Assembly: GCA_029261855.1 (NCBI GenBank)
Contig: JAJDAN010000061.1
Location: 1 to 45,407, forward strand
Direction of reading: 5' to 3'
Source: Deltaproteobacteria bacterium
Lineage (GTDB): Bacteria > Myxococcota_A > UBA9160 > UBA4427
Length of the DNA stretch: 45,407 nucleotides
The notes below the pieces were generated by a model that saw only the letters and a program-made list of their open reading frames with translations, was not told the origin of the DNA and did not search any database. Both the position numbers and the translations under genes were made by a program. This document shows positions 23,274 to 31,612 of this stretch, one piece after another (positions within the stretch are counted from its first letter, which is position 1; every line of letters begins with the position of its first letter).

Positions 23274-24554
23274 ATGAACCTGGCGACCCGCGCGCGACGG
23301 ACCTTCAAGATCGGGTGGACCGCTGCCTGGGTCTGGTCCCTCTACAAGGTGCCGGCCTTCGGACGCCGCATCACGGGCCGTCCGCCGCGCCCCGAGTCCG
23401 AGCTTTCGCCCACCCACGCGCGCGCGGCGAATCACATCCTGGCGCTCGCCCTCGACCTGCGCGGCGTCATGATCAAGATGTGTCAGGCCGTGGCGACGCG
23501 TTCGGACATGTTCCCGAAGGAGTTCATCGAGCGGCTGAAGCAGTGCCACGACGCCGTTCCGCCGAAGCCCTTCGATGTCGTGCGGTCGGTCGTCGAGCAA
23601 GAACTCGGGAAGCCCCTGGATGCCGTCTTCGCCGACTTCGACGAGCAGCCCATCGCATCGGCCTCACTCGCCCAGGTCCACCGCGCCAAGCTCCACGACG
23701 GACGCGAGGTTGCCGTCAAGGTCCAGTACCCGGACATCGAGGACATCATGCACACAGACCTGGCGAACATGCGCCGGGTCTGTCGCATCTACGAGTACTT
23801 CGACCCGCAACCCCTGGCCCTGCTGCCGCTGCTGACGGAGCTGACGACGCATCTGTCTTACGAGCTCGACTTCGTTCGCGAAGCGGACTGCGCGGAACGC
23901 GTACGCGACCTGTTCGCCGACGACGAGCACGTGAAGATCCCGGAAATGATCCGGGAATGGAGTTCGACCCGGGTCCTGGTGATGGAACTCGTTTCCGGCA
24001 TGAAGATCACGGACAAGGACGCACTGGTCGCCGCGGGGCTCGACCCCGCGAACGTCCTGCAGGACCTGATGCACATCTATGTGCGCATGATCCTGGCCGC
24101 GGGCTTCTTCCAGGCCGACCCGCACCCGGGAAATCTGTTCGTGACGCCAGCGGGCGAGGTCGTCGTGCTCGATTTCGGCCTCTCGAAAGAGCTGCCCGAC
24201 GGCTTCGGGCTCGGGCTCTTCGAGCTGATGTTCTCGCTGATGACCTTCAACGAGCAGGCGATGCTGCGCGCCTTCGACGAGCTGGGCTTCCGTTCGAAGA
24301 GCGGAGACAACAGCACCTTCCTCGCCATCGCGCGCCGCATGATCGATCGCAGCGACACCGGGTCCTTCGAAGGCGAATTCACCGAGGACATGACCGACGA
24401 ACTCTTCGAGGCCATCCGCGAAGACCCGGTGGCGGAGGTGCCGACGGACTTCGTGCTGGTCGCCCGGGTGTTCTCGCTGCTCTCGGGCATCGGCCACACC
24501 CTCGGCAGCCGCGCAAACGTGCTCCAGGCGATGAGCGGCGCGCCGGCTTCCTGA
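23274..24554 (+). CDS. ABC1/UbiB (AarF-like) atypical kinase (426 aa)
   Basis: Protein-kinase-like ATPase of the UbiB/COQ8 family, needed in relatives for ubiquinone or lipid homeostasis. Present: IASASLAQVHRAKL (Ala-rich loop), VAVKVQYPDIE (ATP Lys), QADPHPGNLFV (catalytic loop) and VVLDFGLSKEL (metal site). The family-defining KxGQ is altered to KMCQ (VMIKMCQAVATRSD, about residues 66-79), Gly to Cys. No clear C-terminal membrane helices, unlike E. coli UbiB. Start ATG 23274 is 20 nt after the ferritin-like gene; the ribosome site is weak (GGCAGCG), so coupling is likely. Substrate unknown. Confidence 0.9.
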   Translation: MNLATRARRTFKIGWTAAWVWSLYKVPAFGRRITGRPPRPESELSPTHARAANHILALALDLRGVMIKMCQAVATRSDMFPKEFIERLKQCHDAVPPKPFDVVRSVVEQELGKPLDAVFADFDEQPIASASLAQVHRAKLHDGREVAVKVQYPDIEDIMHTDLANMRRVCRIYEYFDPQPLALLPLLTELTTHLSYELDFVREADCAERVRDLFADDEHVKIPEMIREWSSTRVLVMELVSGMKITDKDALVAAGLDPANVLQDLMHIYVRMILAAGFFQADPHPGNLFVTPAGEVVVLDFGLSKELPDGFGLGLFELMFSLMTFNEQAMLRAFDELGFRSKSGDNSTFLAIARRMIDRSDTGSFEGEFTEDMTDELFEAIREDPVAEVPTDFVLVARVFSLLSGIGHTLGSRANVLQAMSGAPAS

Positions 24555-24865
24555 GAGCGTTGCGCCGGGGTCTCGAGAGGGTCCGCGGGCCATGTCGCCA
24601 GGGGCGGGGTTGCAGGCGCAGGTCGGCAGGCGTCCGTCGTCGCGACGGGCGTCTGCGGCGGGGCGGGGTGGGCCTGGCGCGGAAGTCAAGCGCAGCGTCT
24701 GTGCAAAGGACGCACCGACGAGCAAGGGCGCCCGCGTCTTCACGAGGGGCCCGAGCAAGCAAGTGTAAAGCGAGCCATGGAGCGACGGGCCCACCCCGCT
24801 CCGCCGTGGAATCGGAGGAAGAAAGGCCCCCGCCCCACGTGGCTGGGTTGCGCGCGTCCTGGCCG
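24555..24865. other. gene-free stretch between convergent genes
   Basis: No coding capacity I trust on either strand. Its main content is the strong stem-loop at 24626-24656; the rest is G+C-rich sequence with short G and C runs. Both flanking genes point into it, so it is 3' sequence for both. Confidence 0.6.
24626..24656. terminator. 14-bp stem-loop between convergent genes
   Basis: GCAGGCGTCCGTCG, loop TCG, CGACGGGCGTCTGC: 14 consecutive pairs as plus-strand RNA (two G-U) with a 3-nt loop. There is no T-run after it on either strand, so it is either a non-canonical bidirectional terminator or an RNA-stabilising structure. Confidence 0.5.
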
Positions 24866-26941
24866 TCAGCCCTCGTTCGGCGCGGCCGGACTGACTCCCA
24901 TCAACGCTGCCTGGCCGTAGAAGCTCTGGTACACGTGCAGGCTGCGCAGAACGCGCTTCACGTAGGAGCGGGTCTGCTTGTAGGGGATGTCTTCGACCCA
25001 GACGTCGTCGTCCCGGTTGGCGCGATCCCCCACCAGCCAACTGCTGACCGCGCGCGGCCCGGCGTTGTAGCTGCCAATCGCCGCGGAGAGACGGTCCGGG
25101 AAGCGTCGGCTCAGCTCGTCGAGATAGGCGGCGCCCAGCTGGATGTTCACCTCGGGGGTGTACAGGTCGTTGGGGTCGAAGTCCGCGAGGCCGTTGCGTT
25201 TGGCCAGCTGCTCGCCGGTCTCGGGCATGATCTGCAACAGACCGCGGGCGCCGGCGGAGGACGTGATCCAGGGCCGGTAGCCGCTTTCTTCGCGCATGAT
25301 CGCCCAGACGAGCTCGGGCGCGATGACCGCGTTCCGGGGGAAGACGTCGCGAACGATTTCCTGGTAGGCCGCGGGCCACGACAGCTGCCACAGCACGCGG
25401 TTGTCGGCTTGCACTCCCTCGGAAAGCGACTCCTCGTAGGCGTCGACGACCAGGCGCTGCGCCCTGTGGAAGTCGCCTGCCAACCAGTAGAGACGGCCGA
25501 CGGACTTGCGGTCCTCGAGCCCCCGGGCCCGACTTCCGATGGGGACCAGCTCTTCCTGGGCGAAGTCGCGCAGGTTCGCGACCAGCAGCGCCTCGACCCG
25601 GTGCAGATCGTCGACGGACACCTGCGAGCTGCCCGCGGCGAGTCGTCCGCTACCGGCGATGCTGGGGCCTCGCCCGAGCCGCTCGGTCGCACGCCAGCCG
25701 TAGTACGAGAGCGGGTAGCCCGTCGCCAGCTCCTGGTATTCCGCGCGCGCCCGGGGCGTGGCGCCGGCGGCCTCCGCCGAACGTGCCGCCCAGTAGCGCG
25801 GTCGCAGGGCTTCGAGGGGTTCCGAACGCGCGGCCAGCTCGACGAACACTTTGCGGGCGCGGTCGTGATCGCCGTCGCGGTAGGCCAACCAGCCGACGCG
25901 CCACAAGGCGTCGAGGGCGCGGCGCGATCCGTCCTGTTTCGCCACCTGCTCGTAGAGGGAAATGGCGCGGGCCGTCTTGCCGCGGTCCTCGAGCAGGGTG
26001 CCGGCCAGGTACATCGCCCAGGCGCCGTACTCCGGGTCGCGTGCCTCGCCGATGGCTTCGAGTGCGCGAATCGCAGGCAGGATGCGACCGGATCGCGCCA
26101 GCGACCGCGCATGCCAGAAGCGGGCCTCGGGCTCGGGCAGCAGCGCGCCGAAGGCGACGGTCGATTCGCTGTAGCGGCGGATGCTGAACAGGGCGTGGCC
26201 GCGTTGCAGGCGGGCGCGACGCGCGTCGGCTGCGGGGAGCCCCGCCGCAAGCGCCGCATCGTACGCGTCGATGGCGTCTTCACTGCTCCCGCGGCCCAGC
26301 AGATCGTCGCCCCGGCGCAGCAACTCTTGGGCGGACGGATGGGTCTGCAGGTCCCGGAGGATCGACGGGGGCAGGGCGGTTCCGTCGGCGACGGTCGTCT
26401 CGTCGCCGGGCTCACGAAGCGCCTGGGCGAGGGTGCCGCTGCGTTCGTGGGACTCGAGGATGCGGCTCTCGAGCGTCGCGCGGCGGTCCCGGTTGCCGGT
26501 CGCCGCGAAGGCGACCTGCCAGGCGGCTCGGGCTCCCTTCTCGTCGCCCGCTGCAAGCAGGGACTCGCCCAACAGCTCCGAGAAGGCGGCCGCGACCGGT
26601 GTTCCCGCGTGGGTCTCGCGACCGCGTTCGGCCGCCGCCGCGGCGGCCAGACGCTGGCCCCGGGCGAGTAGCAGGCGCGCTTCGAAGAGCGCGACATACT
26701 TGGTCAGAAGCCGCGAGGAACTCGCCTGCGCGAGGGACCGCTCGGCCGCGACCAGGTCACCCTGGGCGAGCTGCTGCTGCAAGCGTGCCAGGGAACGGGC
26801 CGCGTCGAGGTCGACGGCGGCCAGGACACTGGACGTTTCGGGTACGACGCCGACCGGCTCGGCCCTTGTCGACGAACCCGACCCGAACGCAAGCGCGAGC
26901 GCGAGTACGACGAGAACTCGGATCGTTGCCGACAAGATCAC
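24866..26941 (-). CDS. soluble lytic murein transglycosylase, Slt70-like (691 aa)
   Basis: Periplasmic peptidoglycan-cleaving enzyme. A signal peptide (SATIRVLVVLALALAFGSGS, cleavage near TRAEP) is followed by about 450 residues of TPR-like helices forming the superhelical U/L domain. The catalytic domain at the C terminus shows AIMREESGYRPW (catalytic Glu), SSAGARGLLQIMPETG, VNIQLGAAYLDEL and AIGSYNAGPRAVSSW, the standard SLT motifs. I choose the GTG at 26941, which follows the PpiC stop by 4 nt and gives a clean signal peptide; an ATG at 26974 would overlap PpiC by 29 nt. Last gene of the crotonase-DUF3604-PpiC operon. Confidence 0.92.
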   Translation of the reverse strand: MILSATIRVLVVLALALAFGSGSSTRAEPVGVVPETSSVLAAVDLDAARSLARLQQQLAQGDLVAAERSLAQASSSRLLTKYVALFEARLLLARGQRLAAAAAAERGRETHAGTPVAAAFSELLGESLLAAGDEKGARAAWQVAFAATGNRDRRATLESRILESHERSGTLAQALREPGDETTVADGTALPPSILRDLQTHPSAQELLRRGDDLLGRGSSEDAIDAYDAALAAGLPAADARRARLQRGHALFSIRRYSESTVAFGALLPEPEARFWHARSLARSGRILPAIRALEAIGEARDPEYGAWAMYLAGTLLEDRGKTARAISLYEQVAKQDGSRRALDALWRVGWLAYRDGDHDRARKVFVELAARSEPLEALRPRYWAARSAEAAGATPRARAEYQELATGYPLSYYGWRATERLGRGPSIAGSGRLAAGSSQVSVDDLHRVEALLVANLRDFAQEELVPIGSRARGLEDRKSVGRLYWLAGDFHRAQRLVVDAYEESLSEGVQADNRVLWQLSWPAAYQEIVRDVFPRNAVIAPELVWAIMREESGYRPWITSSAGARGLLQIMPETGEQLAKRNGLADFDPNDLYTPEVNIQLGAAYLDELSRRFPDRLSAAIGSYNAGPRAVSSWLVGDRANRDDDVWVEDIPYKQTRSYVKRVLRSLHVYQSFYGQAALMGVSPAAPNEG

Positions 26942-26945
26942 TCTT

Positions 26946-27926
26946 TCAGGGGGGTGGGCGGTGGGGCCGATCATATCGGATGACATCGACGTCCTGCCGC
27001 AGGATCTGCAGTGCTCGTTGTAGAGACGCCTCATCCCGGGCAGCGGTTGCCGGCTGGCTGCCCGCCGTTTGCGCGTTGGCGTCCGGTTCCGGAGAGCGCT
27101 CGTGGACCCACACCAGGTGCAGCCCGTAGCTCGACTCGATGGGCTCGGACCAGGCTCCCACCGGCGCCGCGTGCAGGCCTTCTGCGAATTCCGGACCGAG
27201 ACGCCCGGCCAGGCGTTCCGGCGAACTCGGGGGCAGGCGCCCGGGGATCGGCAGCGGGTCGCCCCAGGTCTCGAAGCCGGTGTCGTCCGGTGTCGCCCGG
27301 GTCTCGCGCAGGCGGGCCAGGAGCGACGCGGCTCTCTCGCGCAGCGCAGGGCCGTTGCGGTCTCGGGACAGGAAGACGTGGCTCAGCCGCAGCCAGGCGG
27401 CGTCTGGAGCGGGGAGAGCCCGGGGCGGGGTCGTCGTCCCGGTTGCTGCGGCCCGGGACAGGATGATCTCCCGCATACGCTCGATGAGGCGCCGCCGGAC
27501 GACAGGGTCGCTGCGCTCGAGCTCCAGGGCGTACGCGCGTGCGAGTAGCTCGCCGTCGTCGAGGTCGTCCTGTTCGTCCGGTTCGGCATCCGCTCCTGTG
27601 AGAGCCGATGCGTCGAGGAAGCGCTGATTCTGGATGAGCCGGCGGCGGATCAGGGCGTCGTGGTGCTGGATGCCGAGCTCGAGCGCCGCTCGGGCCAGCA
27701 GCTCGCGGTCGACCCAGTCCTGGACGAGGGCGTCGACCTCTTCGCCGCTGGGTTGCCGGCCGGTCGTCCGGACCCAGTCGCCGCGCAGCGCCGCCAGGGT
27801 ATCGGCGTCGACGACGACGGGCGCCGGTGGCGGAGGTGCTTCGTTCCACAGGTTCGCATGCAGCACGGCAAGCACCGCGCCCGCCAGCAGGAACCGGACG
27901 AGGGGCCGGCGAAAGAGCGCGGCCAC
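26946..27926 (-). CDS. PpiC/SurA-type peptidyl-prolyl isomerase, membrane-anchored (326 aa)
   Basis: Periplasmic folding factor. An N-terminal hydrophobic segment (PLVRFLLAGAVLAVLHANLW) anchors it; a helical SurA-N-like region (VDALVQDWVDRELLARAALE, then DALIRRRLIQNQRFL) precedes the parvulin domain, where LRLSHVFLSRDRNG, GDPLPIPGRLPPSS, FAEGLHAAPVGAWSEPIESSYGLHLVWVHER-type sequence (quoted in parts: GAWSEPIESSYGLHLV) matches the family end. Start is a GTG 18 nt after the DUF3604 stop with no evident ribosome site. In several lineages DUF3604 genes sit next to such isomerases, suggesting the isomerase helps fold the secreted DUF3604 protein. Confidence 0.85.
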   Translation of the reverse strand: MAALFRRPLVRFLLAGAVLAVLHANLWNEAPPPPAPVVVDADTLAALRGDWVRTTGRQPSGEEVDALVQDWVDRELLARAALELGIQHHDALIRRRLIQNQRFLDASALTGADAEPDEQDDLDDGELLARAYALELERSDPVVRRRLIERMREIILSRAAATGTTTPPRALPAPDAAWLRLSHVFLSRDRNGPALRERAASLLARLRETRATPDDTGFETWGDPLPIPGRLPPSSPERLAGRLGPEFAEGLHAAPVGAWSEPIESSYGLHLVWVHERSPEPDANAQTAGSQPATAARDEASLQRALQILRQDVDVIRYDRPHRPPP

Positions 27927-27944
27927 GCTCAGGTGGCGGGCCCG

Positions 27945-29861
27945 TCACGAGCCCGGTCGGTGCCAGATGGGCGAGGTCCACGCGCGCTCCTGGATCGTCG
28001 GGACGTGCTCCTCGCTGCAGCAACCTTCGAGACCTTCGCCGACGGTGCTCGCGTCGTCGCAGCTTACGCTGCTGGCGTTGCAGATCTGCTGACTCCAGCG
28101 ACAGGTGGGGTTCTCGACGACCCGGGCGTAGTAGAAGGCGTGCTGGCCGGGGTCGAAGTTCGGGTCCCGCCACACGCCGCAGAGCTGGTCGAAGCCGGTT
28201 CCGTAGGGCTCGCAGGTGCGCGTGTCGACGCCTGCGCCGTTCTCGGGATCGCCCGCGATCTCGATCACCTGTTCCAGCAGGGCGTCGCCGTCGAGCCAAC
28301 CCTTGACGATCTGGACGCGTTGCAGCGGCGTGCCCGGCGAGTTCGCGGTGCCGGGGTCGCGCAGGGCCGAGACGACGAAGGCGGGTCCGCCGCCTTCAGC
28401 CTCGCCCCTGTCTTTGTGGGGGGCCGGCAGTATTCCGCCCATGGGTACACCGGCCGCGTAGCCCGTGCGGACGAGGGCGCTCGAAGCGCACAGGTCGTCG
28501 GGAAGGTCCCAGCCTCCGAAGAAGCGGACCAACAGACGGGGGCCGCTGGTCCCGTAGGTTTCGCGTCGCATCATCGCGTCGAACAGCGCGTCCCGGGTGT
28601 TCTCTTCGGCCCAGACCACGGCCAGACCGCCGGGGTTGAAGTCGAGCTCGTCGGGCAGGCCCCGGGGCAGCTCGTCGCCGACGGGCGTTCCGGCGCCCCC
28701 GTGCCCGGGGTAGTCGGCGTTCTCGGCGGTCAGTCCCGCAGCGCCCAGGTGGGTGTCCGTCGAGGCGATGAAGCCGTACTGGAAGGGGTTGGCGCCGACG
28801 GCGCGATCGATCTGCATGCCCTCGAGCAGCACGCGCCGCATGAACTGGCGCGCCACCGGGTCGTGGTCTCCGAAGGGCAGGGTGCGCGACCCGAAGTTGT
28901 TGGTGGCGAGCTTCTCGAAGCCACACAGCTCGTCTTCGCTGCTGAAGGCGGGGTGGCACTCGGAATCGCCCTTGTGCTGCATGATCTCGACCAACGGCTC
29001 GTAGGCGGCTCGGTCTGCCGCGTCGGCGCGACTCAGGGGCTCGCCGTCGGTGCGCGTGGGCGAGAACATCAGGCCCCCGCCGAGGTTCGAGTTGTGCGGG
29101 ATCACGAGCACGTCGCAGCCCGTTCCGGCATCGCGGCATTCCTTGGAGAGCCGTGCGCGGAAGTCCTCGAGTGCAGGCGCGTCGATGAACGAGATGGGCA
29201 GCGCCGGCACCTTCTCATTGCGGAAGATGACGTTGCGGTGGAAGTTGTTGCCCGTGGAGCCGACGCCGCCGGTCCACTCGTAGGCGGGAAAGGTCGTGAA
29301 GGAACAGGCCGCGCTGCGATCCTGGTGCGCCGCGGCCGCTTCCTGGGTCTCCTGCCACGGCGCGCGCGCGGCTTCCAGGCAGATGCGTCCGTCCTCCCCG
29401 CAGAAGTTGTGACGCCGCGCCTTCGAGGCCTGGTAGTTCATCCAGTAGTACGCGGCCCGGGGCCAGTTCCGGTACATGATGCAGACCCAGGAATCGTGCC
29501 CCGGCAGGTCTTCGCTGTTGCAGGTGTTCCACTCGCCGATCAGCTCGGCGTGATCGGTCACCGCTGCGAAGTCGAGGGGCCGGGACAGCTGTACGTGCCG
29601 CATGGGGCTGCCGTCGGGACGAAATGGCTGGATGCCGAGGCGCTCGCCCTTGGCGAAGCGGTAGGCCTGGTCGGGCCGCGTGCGCGTGTCCTGGGTGCTG
29701 GCGTCGAGGGAGAACGCGGTGTGGACGTGGAGATCGCCGAAGTACGCGTTGCGCTCGGGGTCGTGGTCCCGGCAGCGGGGCGCGTCGTCGCCGGACGCCG
29801 TTCCGGTCCAAACGACCCATCCAATCACCAGCGCGCCGAGCAGGGCGTGCGGGCGCATCAT
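27945..29861 (-). CDS. DUF3604 family protein, secreted, PHP-like metallohydrolase (638 aa)
   Basis: Large exported protein of the DUF3604 family, related to PHP-type phosphoesterases. A signal peptide (ALLGALVIGWVVWTGTASG) is followed by the family opening RNAYFGDLHVHTAFSLDA, whose HxH would bind metal; FAAVTDHAELIGEW, LVIPHNSNLGGG and GFIASTDTHLGAAG provide further His/Asp ligands. Many Cys pairs in the C-terminal 150 residues suggest disulfides. The substrate is not established. The ATG overlaps the crotonase stop (ATGA), and an adjacent second ATG (29858) is possible. Full length, no lesions. Confidence 0.92.
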   Translation of the reverse strand: MMRPHALLGALVIGWVVWTGTASGDDAPRCRDHDPERNAYFGDLHVHTAFSLDASTQDTRTRPDQAYRFAKGERLGIQPFRPDGSPMRHVQLSRPLDFAAVTDHAELIGEWNTCNSEDLPGHDSWVCIMYRNWPRAAYYWMNYQASKARRHNFCGEDGRICLEAARAPWQETQEAAAAHQDRSAACSFTTFPAYEWTGGVGSTGNNFHRNVIFRNEKVPALPISFIDAPALEDFRARLSKECRDAGTGCDVLVIPHNSNLGGGLMFSPTRTDGEPLSRADAADRAAYEPLVEIMQHKGDSECHPAFSSEDELCGFEKLATNNFGSRTLPFGDHDPVARQFMRRVLLEGMQIDRAVGANPFQYGFIASTDTHLGAAGLTAENADYPGHGGAGTPVGDELPRGLPDELDFNPGGLAVVWAEENTRDALFDAMMRRETYGTSGPRLLVRFFGGWDLPDDLCASSALVRTGYAAGVPMGGILPAPHKDRGEAEGGGPAFVVSALRDPGTANSPGTPLQRVQIVKGWLDGDALLEQVIEIAGDPENGAGVDTRTCEPYGTGFDQLCGVWRDPNFDPGQHAFYYARVVENPTCRWSQQICNASSVSCDDASTVGEGLEGCCSEEHVPTIQERAWTSPIWHRPGS

Positions 29862-30670
29862 CGCCGGGGCCATTCCGGCCAGTCGTCGCGAACGCTCGAG
29901 GTCCACTTCGGGGTGCGGCGTTCGAGCCAGGCCATCACGCCTTCGACGGCGTCGGGACGTCCCATCAGCACATGGTGGAGCGCGGTCTCCCGTTCCTCCA
30001 CCTCGGCACGGGTGAGATCCGGGCTCTCCCACAACAGTCGCTTCGTGATCGCCACGGACAGGGGTGCCGTGTTCACCGCCATGTCGCGCGCGATCTCGAG
30101 CGCCGTCTCGAGTACCTGGTCGCCCGGGACACAGCGACTCGCCAGGCCCATGGCCGCGGCCTCCTCGCCCGTCAGCTTGCGGCCGGTCAGCAGCAGGTCG
30201 GCCGCGCGTTCGAGACCGACGAGGCGCGGCAAGGTCCAGTGCGAATAAGCGTCGGGCATCACACCCCGGCGCACCTGCACGATGCCGTACTTGCCTTCGG
30301 CGGCGACGATCCGCAGGTCGCACTGCAGCGCCAGGGTGAGGCCCAGTCCGATGGCATGGCCGTTCATGGCAGCGATCACGGGCTTGCGCACTTCCCAGGC
30401 CGGAACCGCCACGGCCGCCGCGCTGAAGCTCGCGTCGTCCTGTTGCGCGAAGGTCTCCTCACCGGCGCTCATGTCCGCGCCTGCGCAGAAGGCGCTGCCC
30501 GCGCCCGTCAGCACGACGACGCGCACCGCGTCGTCGTCGTCGCAGCGGCGGTAGGCGTCCGCCAGCTCGACCCCCATGCGGCCGGAGAAGGCGTTCAGCT
30601 GTTCCGGGCGGTCGAGACGGACCACCGCGACTCCGTCCTCGAGGGTGAACGAGATGTCCTCGTAAGCCAT
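29858..30670 (-). CDS. enoyl-CoA hydratase/isomerase family (crotonase, 270 aa)
   Basis: Crotonase fold acyl-CoA enzyme. RLDRPEQLNAFSGRM, GAGSAFCAGADMSAG (first oxyanion Gly) and AAMNGHAIGLGLTLALQCD (second) are intact; the segment GKYGIVQVRRGVMPDAYSHWTLPRL occupies the catalytic Glu region but holds Q/R at those positions, so its reaction may not be hydration. The ATG at 30670 has no ribosome site; TACCCT lies 8 nt upstream. First gene of an operon leading into DUF3604, PpiC and Slt, an unusual partnership of a cytoplasmic CoA enzyme with three exported proteins. Its start is 25 bp from the divergent DUF2164 gene. Confidence 0.88.
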   Translation of the reverse strand: MAYEDISFTLEDGVAVVRLDRPEQLNAFSGRMGVELADAYRRCDDDDAVRVVVLTGAGSAFCAGADMSAGEETFAQQDDASFSAAAVAVPAWEVRKPVIAAMNGHAIGLGLTLALQCDLRIVAAEGKYGIVQVRRGVMPDAYSHWTLPRLVGLERAADLLLTGRKLTGEEAAAMGLASRCVPGDQVLETALEIARDMAVNTAPLSVAITKRLLWESPDLTRAEVEERETALHHVLMGRPDAVEGVMAWLERRTPKWTSSVRDDWPEWPRR

Positions 30671-30678
30671 GGCCCGCG

Positions 30679-30688
30679 AGGGTAGTCT
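30679..30688. promoter_or_regulatory. overlapping divergent -10 boxes (bidirectional promoter)
   Basis: On the minus strand TACCCT (30684-30679) lies 8 nt before the crotonase ATG; on the plus strand TAGTCT (30683-30688) lies 7 nt before the DUF2164 ATG. The two boxes share the central TA pair. Both genes lack a Shine-Dalgarno, so both mRNAs should be leaderless from one 25-bp region. Confidence 0.5.
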
Positions 30689-30695
30689 GCCTGGC

Positions 30696-30935
30696 ATGCG
30701 CATTCAGCTCAGCGACGATCGAAAGGCCCAGCTGGTGAGGGCGGTTCAGAGCTACTTCCGAGACAACCTCGACCAGGACCTGGGAGAGCTCGGCGCGGGC
30801 CTGCTCATCGACTTCTTCGTTCGCGAGCTGGGTGCGCCGGTCTACAATCAGGCGATCCGAGACGCGCACGACTTCCTCGAAGAGAAGCTCGTCGACCTCG
30901 CCGGTGAGTTCTACGAGCCCGAGCTGCAGCCGTAG
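30696..30935 (+). CDS. DUF2164 family protein (79 aa)
   Basis: Small cytoplasmic protein matching the DUF2164 family: LSDDRKAQLVRAVQSYFRDN, then LGELGAGLLIDFFVRELG, then VYNQAIRDAHDFLEEKL, the conserved order. Function of the family is unknown. No Shine-Dalgarno; TAGTCT 7 nt upstream suggests leaderless expression. It is followed 43 nt later by a SnoaL-like gene with its own AGGAG. Confidence 0.9.
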   Translation: MRIQLSDDRKAQLVRAVQSYFRDNLDQDLGELGAGLLIDFFVRELGAPVYNQAIRDAHDFLEEKLVDLAGEFYEPELQP

Positions 30936-30978
30936 CGGCCGGAATCGCGCTCGCCGGGGAAGAGCCAGGAGACACCAC

Positions 30979-31431
30979 ATGGGCCGCTTCAGCCGCGCCG
31001 AGATCGAAGACGCCTTCCAGACCTACCAGGCGACCGCACTTGCGGCGGGAACCTCCGGCGACTGGAACCCCTGGGCGGACCTCTTCACCGAAGACGCCAC
31101 CTACATCGAGCACCTGTTCGGCACCTTCGGCGGCCGGGAAGCCATCCGGAAGTGGATCTGCGCGACGATGGCGCAGAACCCCAATCGCCACATGAAGTAC
31201 TTCCCGATCGAGTGGTATCTGATCGACGAAGAGCGGGGCTGGGTGGTGTGCCAGGTGTGGAACCGGATGGAAGATCCCGGCGACGGGAGTCTCCACCAGG
31301 CCTACAACTTCACCCTGCTGAAGTACGCCGGGGCCGGACGCTGGTCCTTCGAGGAGGACGTCTACAACCCCGCCCACTTCCAGACCATGATCCATGGGTG
31401 GTTCGAAGCCGTGAAGAAGTCCGGGGGTTGA
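30979..31431 (+). CDS. SnoaL/NTF2-like protein (150 aa)
   Basis: SnoaL-like fold: FSRAEIEDAFQTYQATALAA helix, WNPWADLFTEDATYIEHLFG strand with the usual Asp/Tyr pocket residues, REAIRKWICATMAQ, then MKYFPIEWYLIDEERGWVVC and FEEDVYNPAHFQTMIHGW. It has the long form (about 150 residues) of nuclear-transport-factor-like proteins common beside steroid or xenobiotic genes. AGGAG 8 nt upstream sets the start. Possibly co-transcribed with DUF2164. Third such protein in the window; the three are not close copies. Confidence 0.85.
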   Translation: MGRFSRAEIEDAFQTYQATALAAGTSGDWNPWADLFTEDATYIEHLFGTFGGREAIRKWICATMAQNPNRHMKYFPIEWYLIDEERGWVVCQVWNRMEDPGDGSLHQAYNFTLLKYAGAGRWSFEEDVYNPAHFQTMIHGWFEAVKKSGG

Positions 31432-31526
31432 CGCGCTCGACCGGGAGTCAGGGCGTTGCGAAAATGCAACATTCAGGCCCGGTCAACCGGCAACAATTTT
31501 TCTCAACTTCCCGCAGTGAATAATGA

Positions 31527-31532
31527 TAGGGT
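31527..31532 (+). promoter_or_regulatory. candidate extended -10 (TGA-TAGGGT) of the OMP gene
   Basis: TG-A-TAGGGT lies in the most A+T-rich patch of the neighbourhood. Transcription near 31539 gives a leader of about 74 nt containing a GCCCC-TGTG-GGGGC hairpin (31556-31569) followed by TCTTT, which might attenuate. Upstream are short inverted repeats GTTGC/GCAAC (31455-31470) and CCGGT/ACCGG (31479-31490). Confidence 0.4.
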
Positions 31533-31612
31533 GCTCGAGGCCGCAGCGTCCGGTGGCCCCTGTGGGGGCTCTTTGCATCGGGTCGCGCGCATGTCCGGAG
31601 GATGCACCAGCT

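Noticed and set aside
24555-24865. tRNA or other known small RNA in the gap
   Set aside because: No TPsiC/anticodon pattern or acceptor stem could be found; only the long hairpin stands out.
23315-26671. 1118-codon plus-strand open frame
   Set aside because: It runs out of frame through the ABC1 kinase and antisense through the Slt gene, with Arg/Gly/Ala-rich shadow composition.
27660-30248. 862-codon plus-strand open frame antisense to DUF3604
   Set aside because: The opposite strand encodes a signal peptide and conserved DUF3604 motifs; the antisense frame has none.
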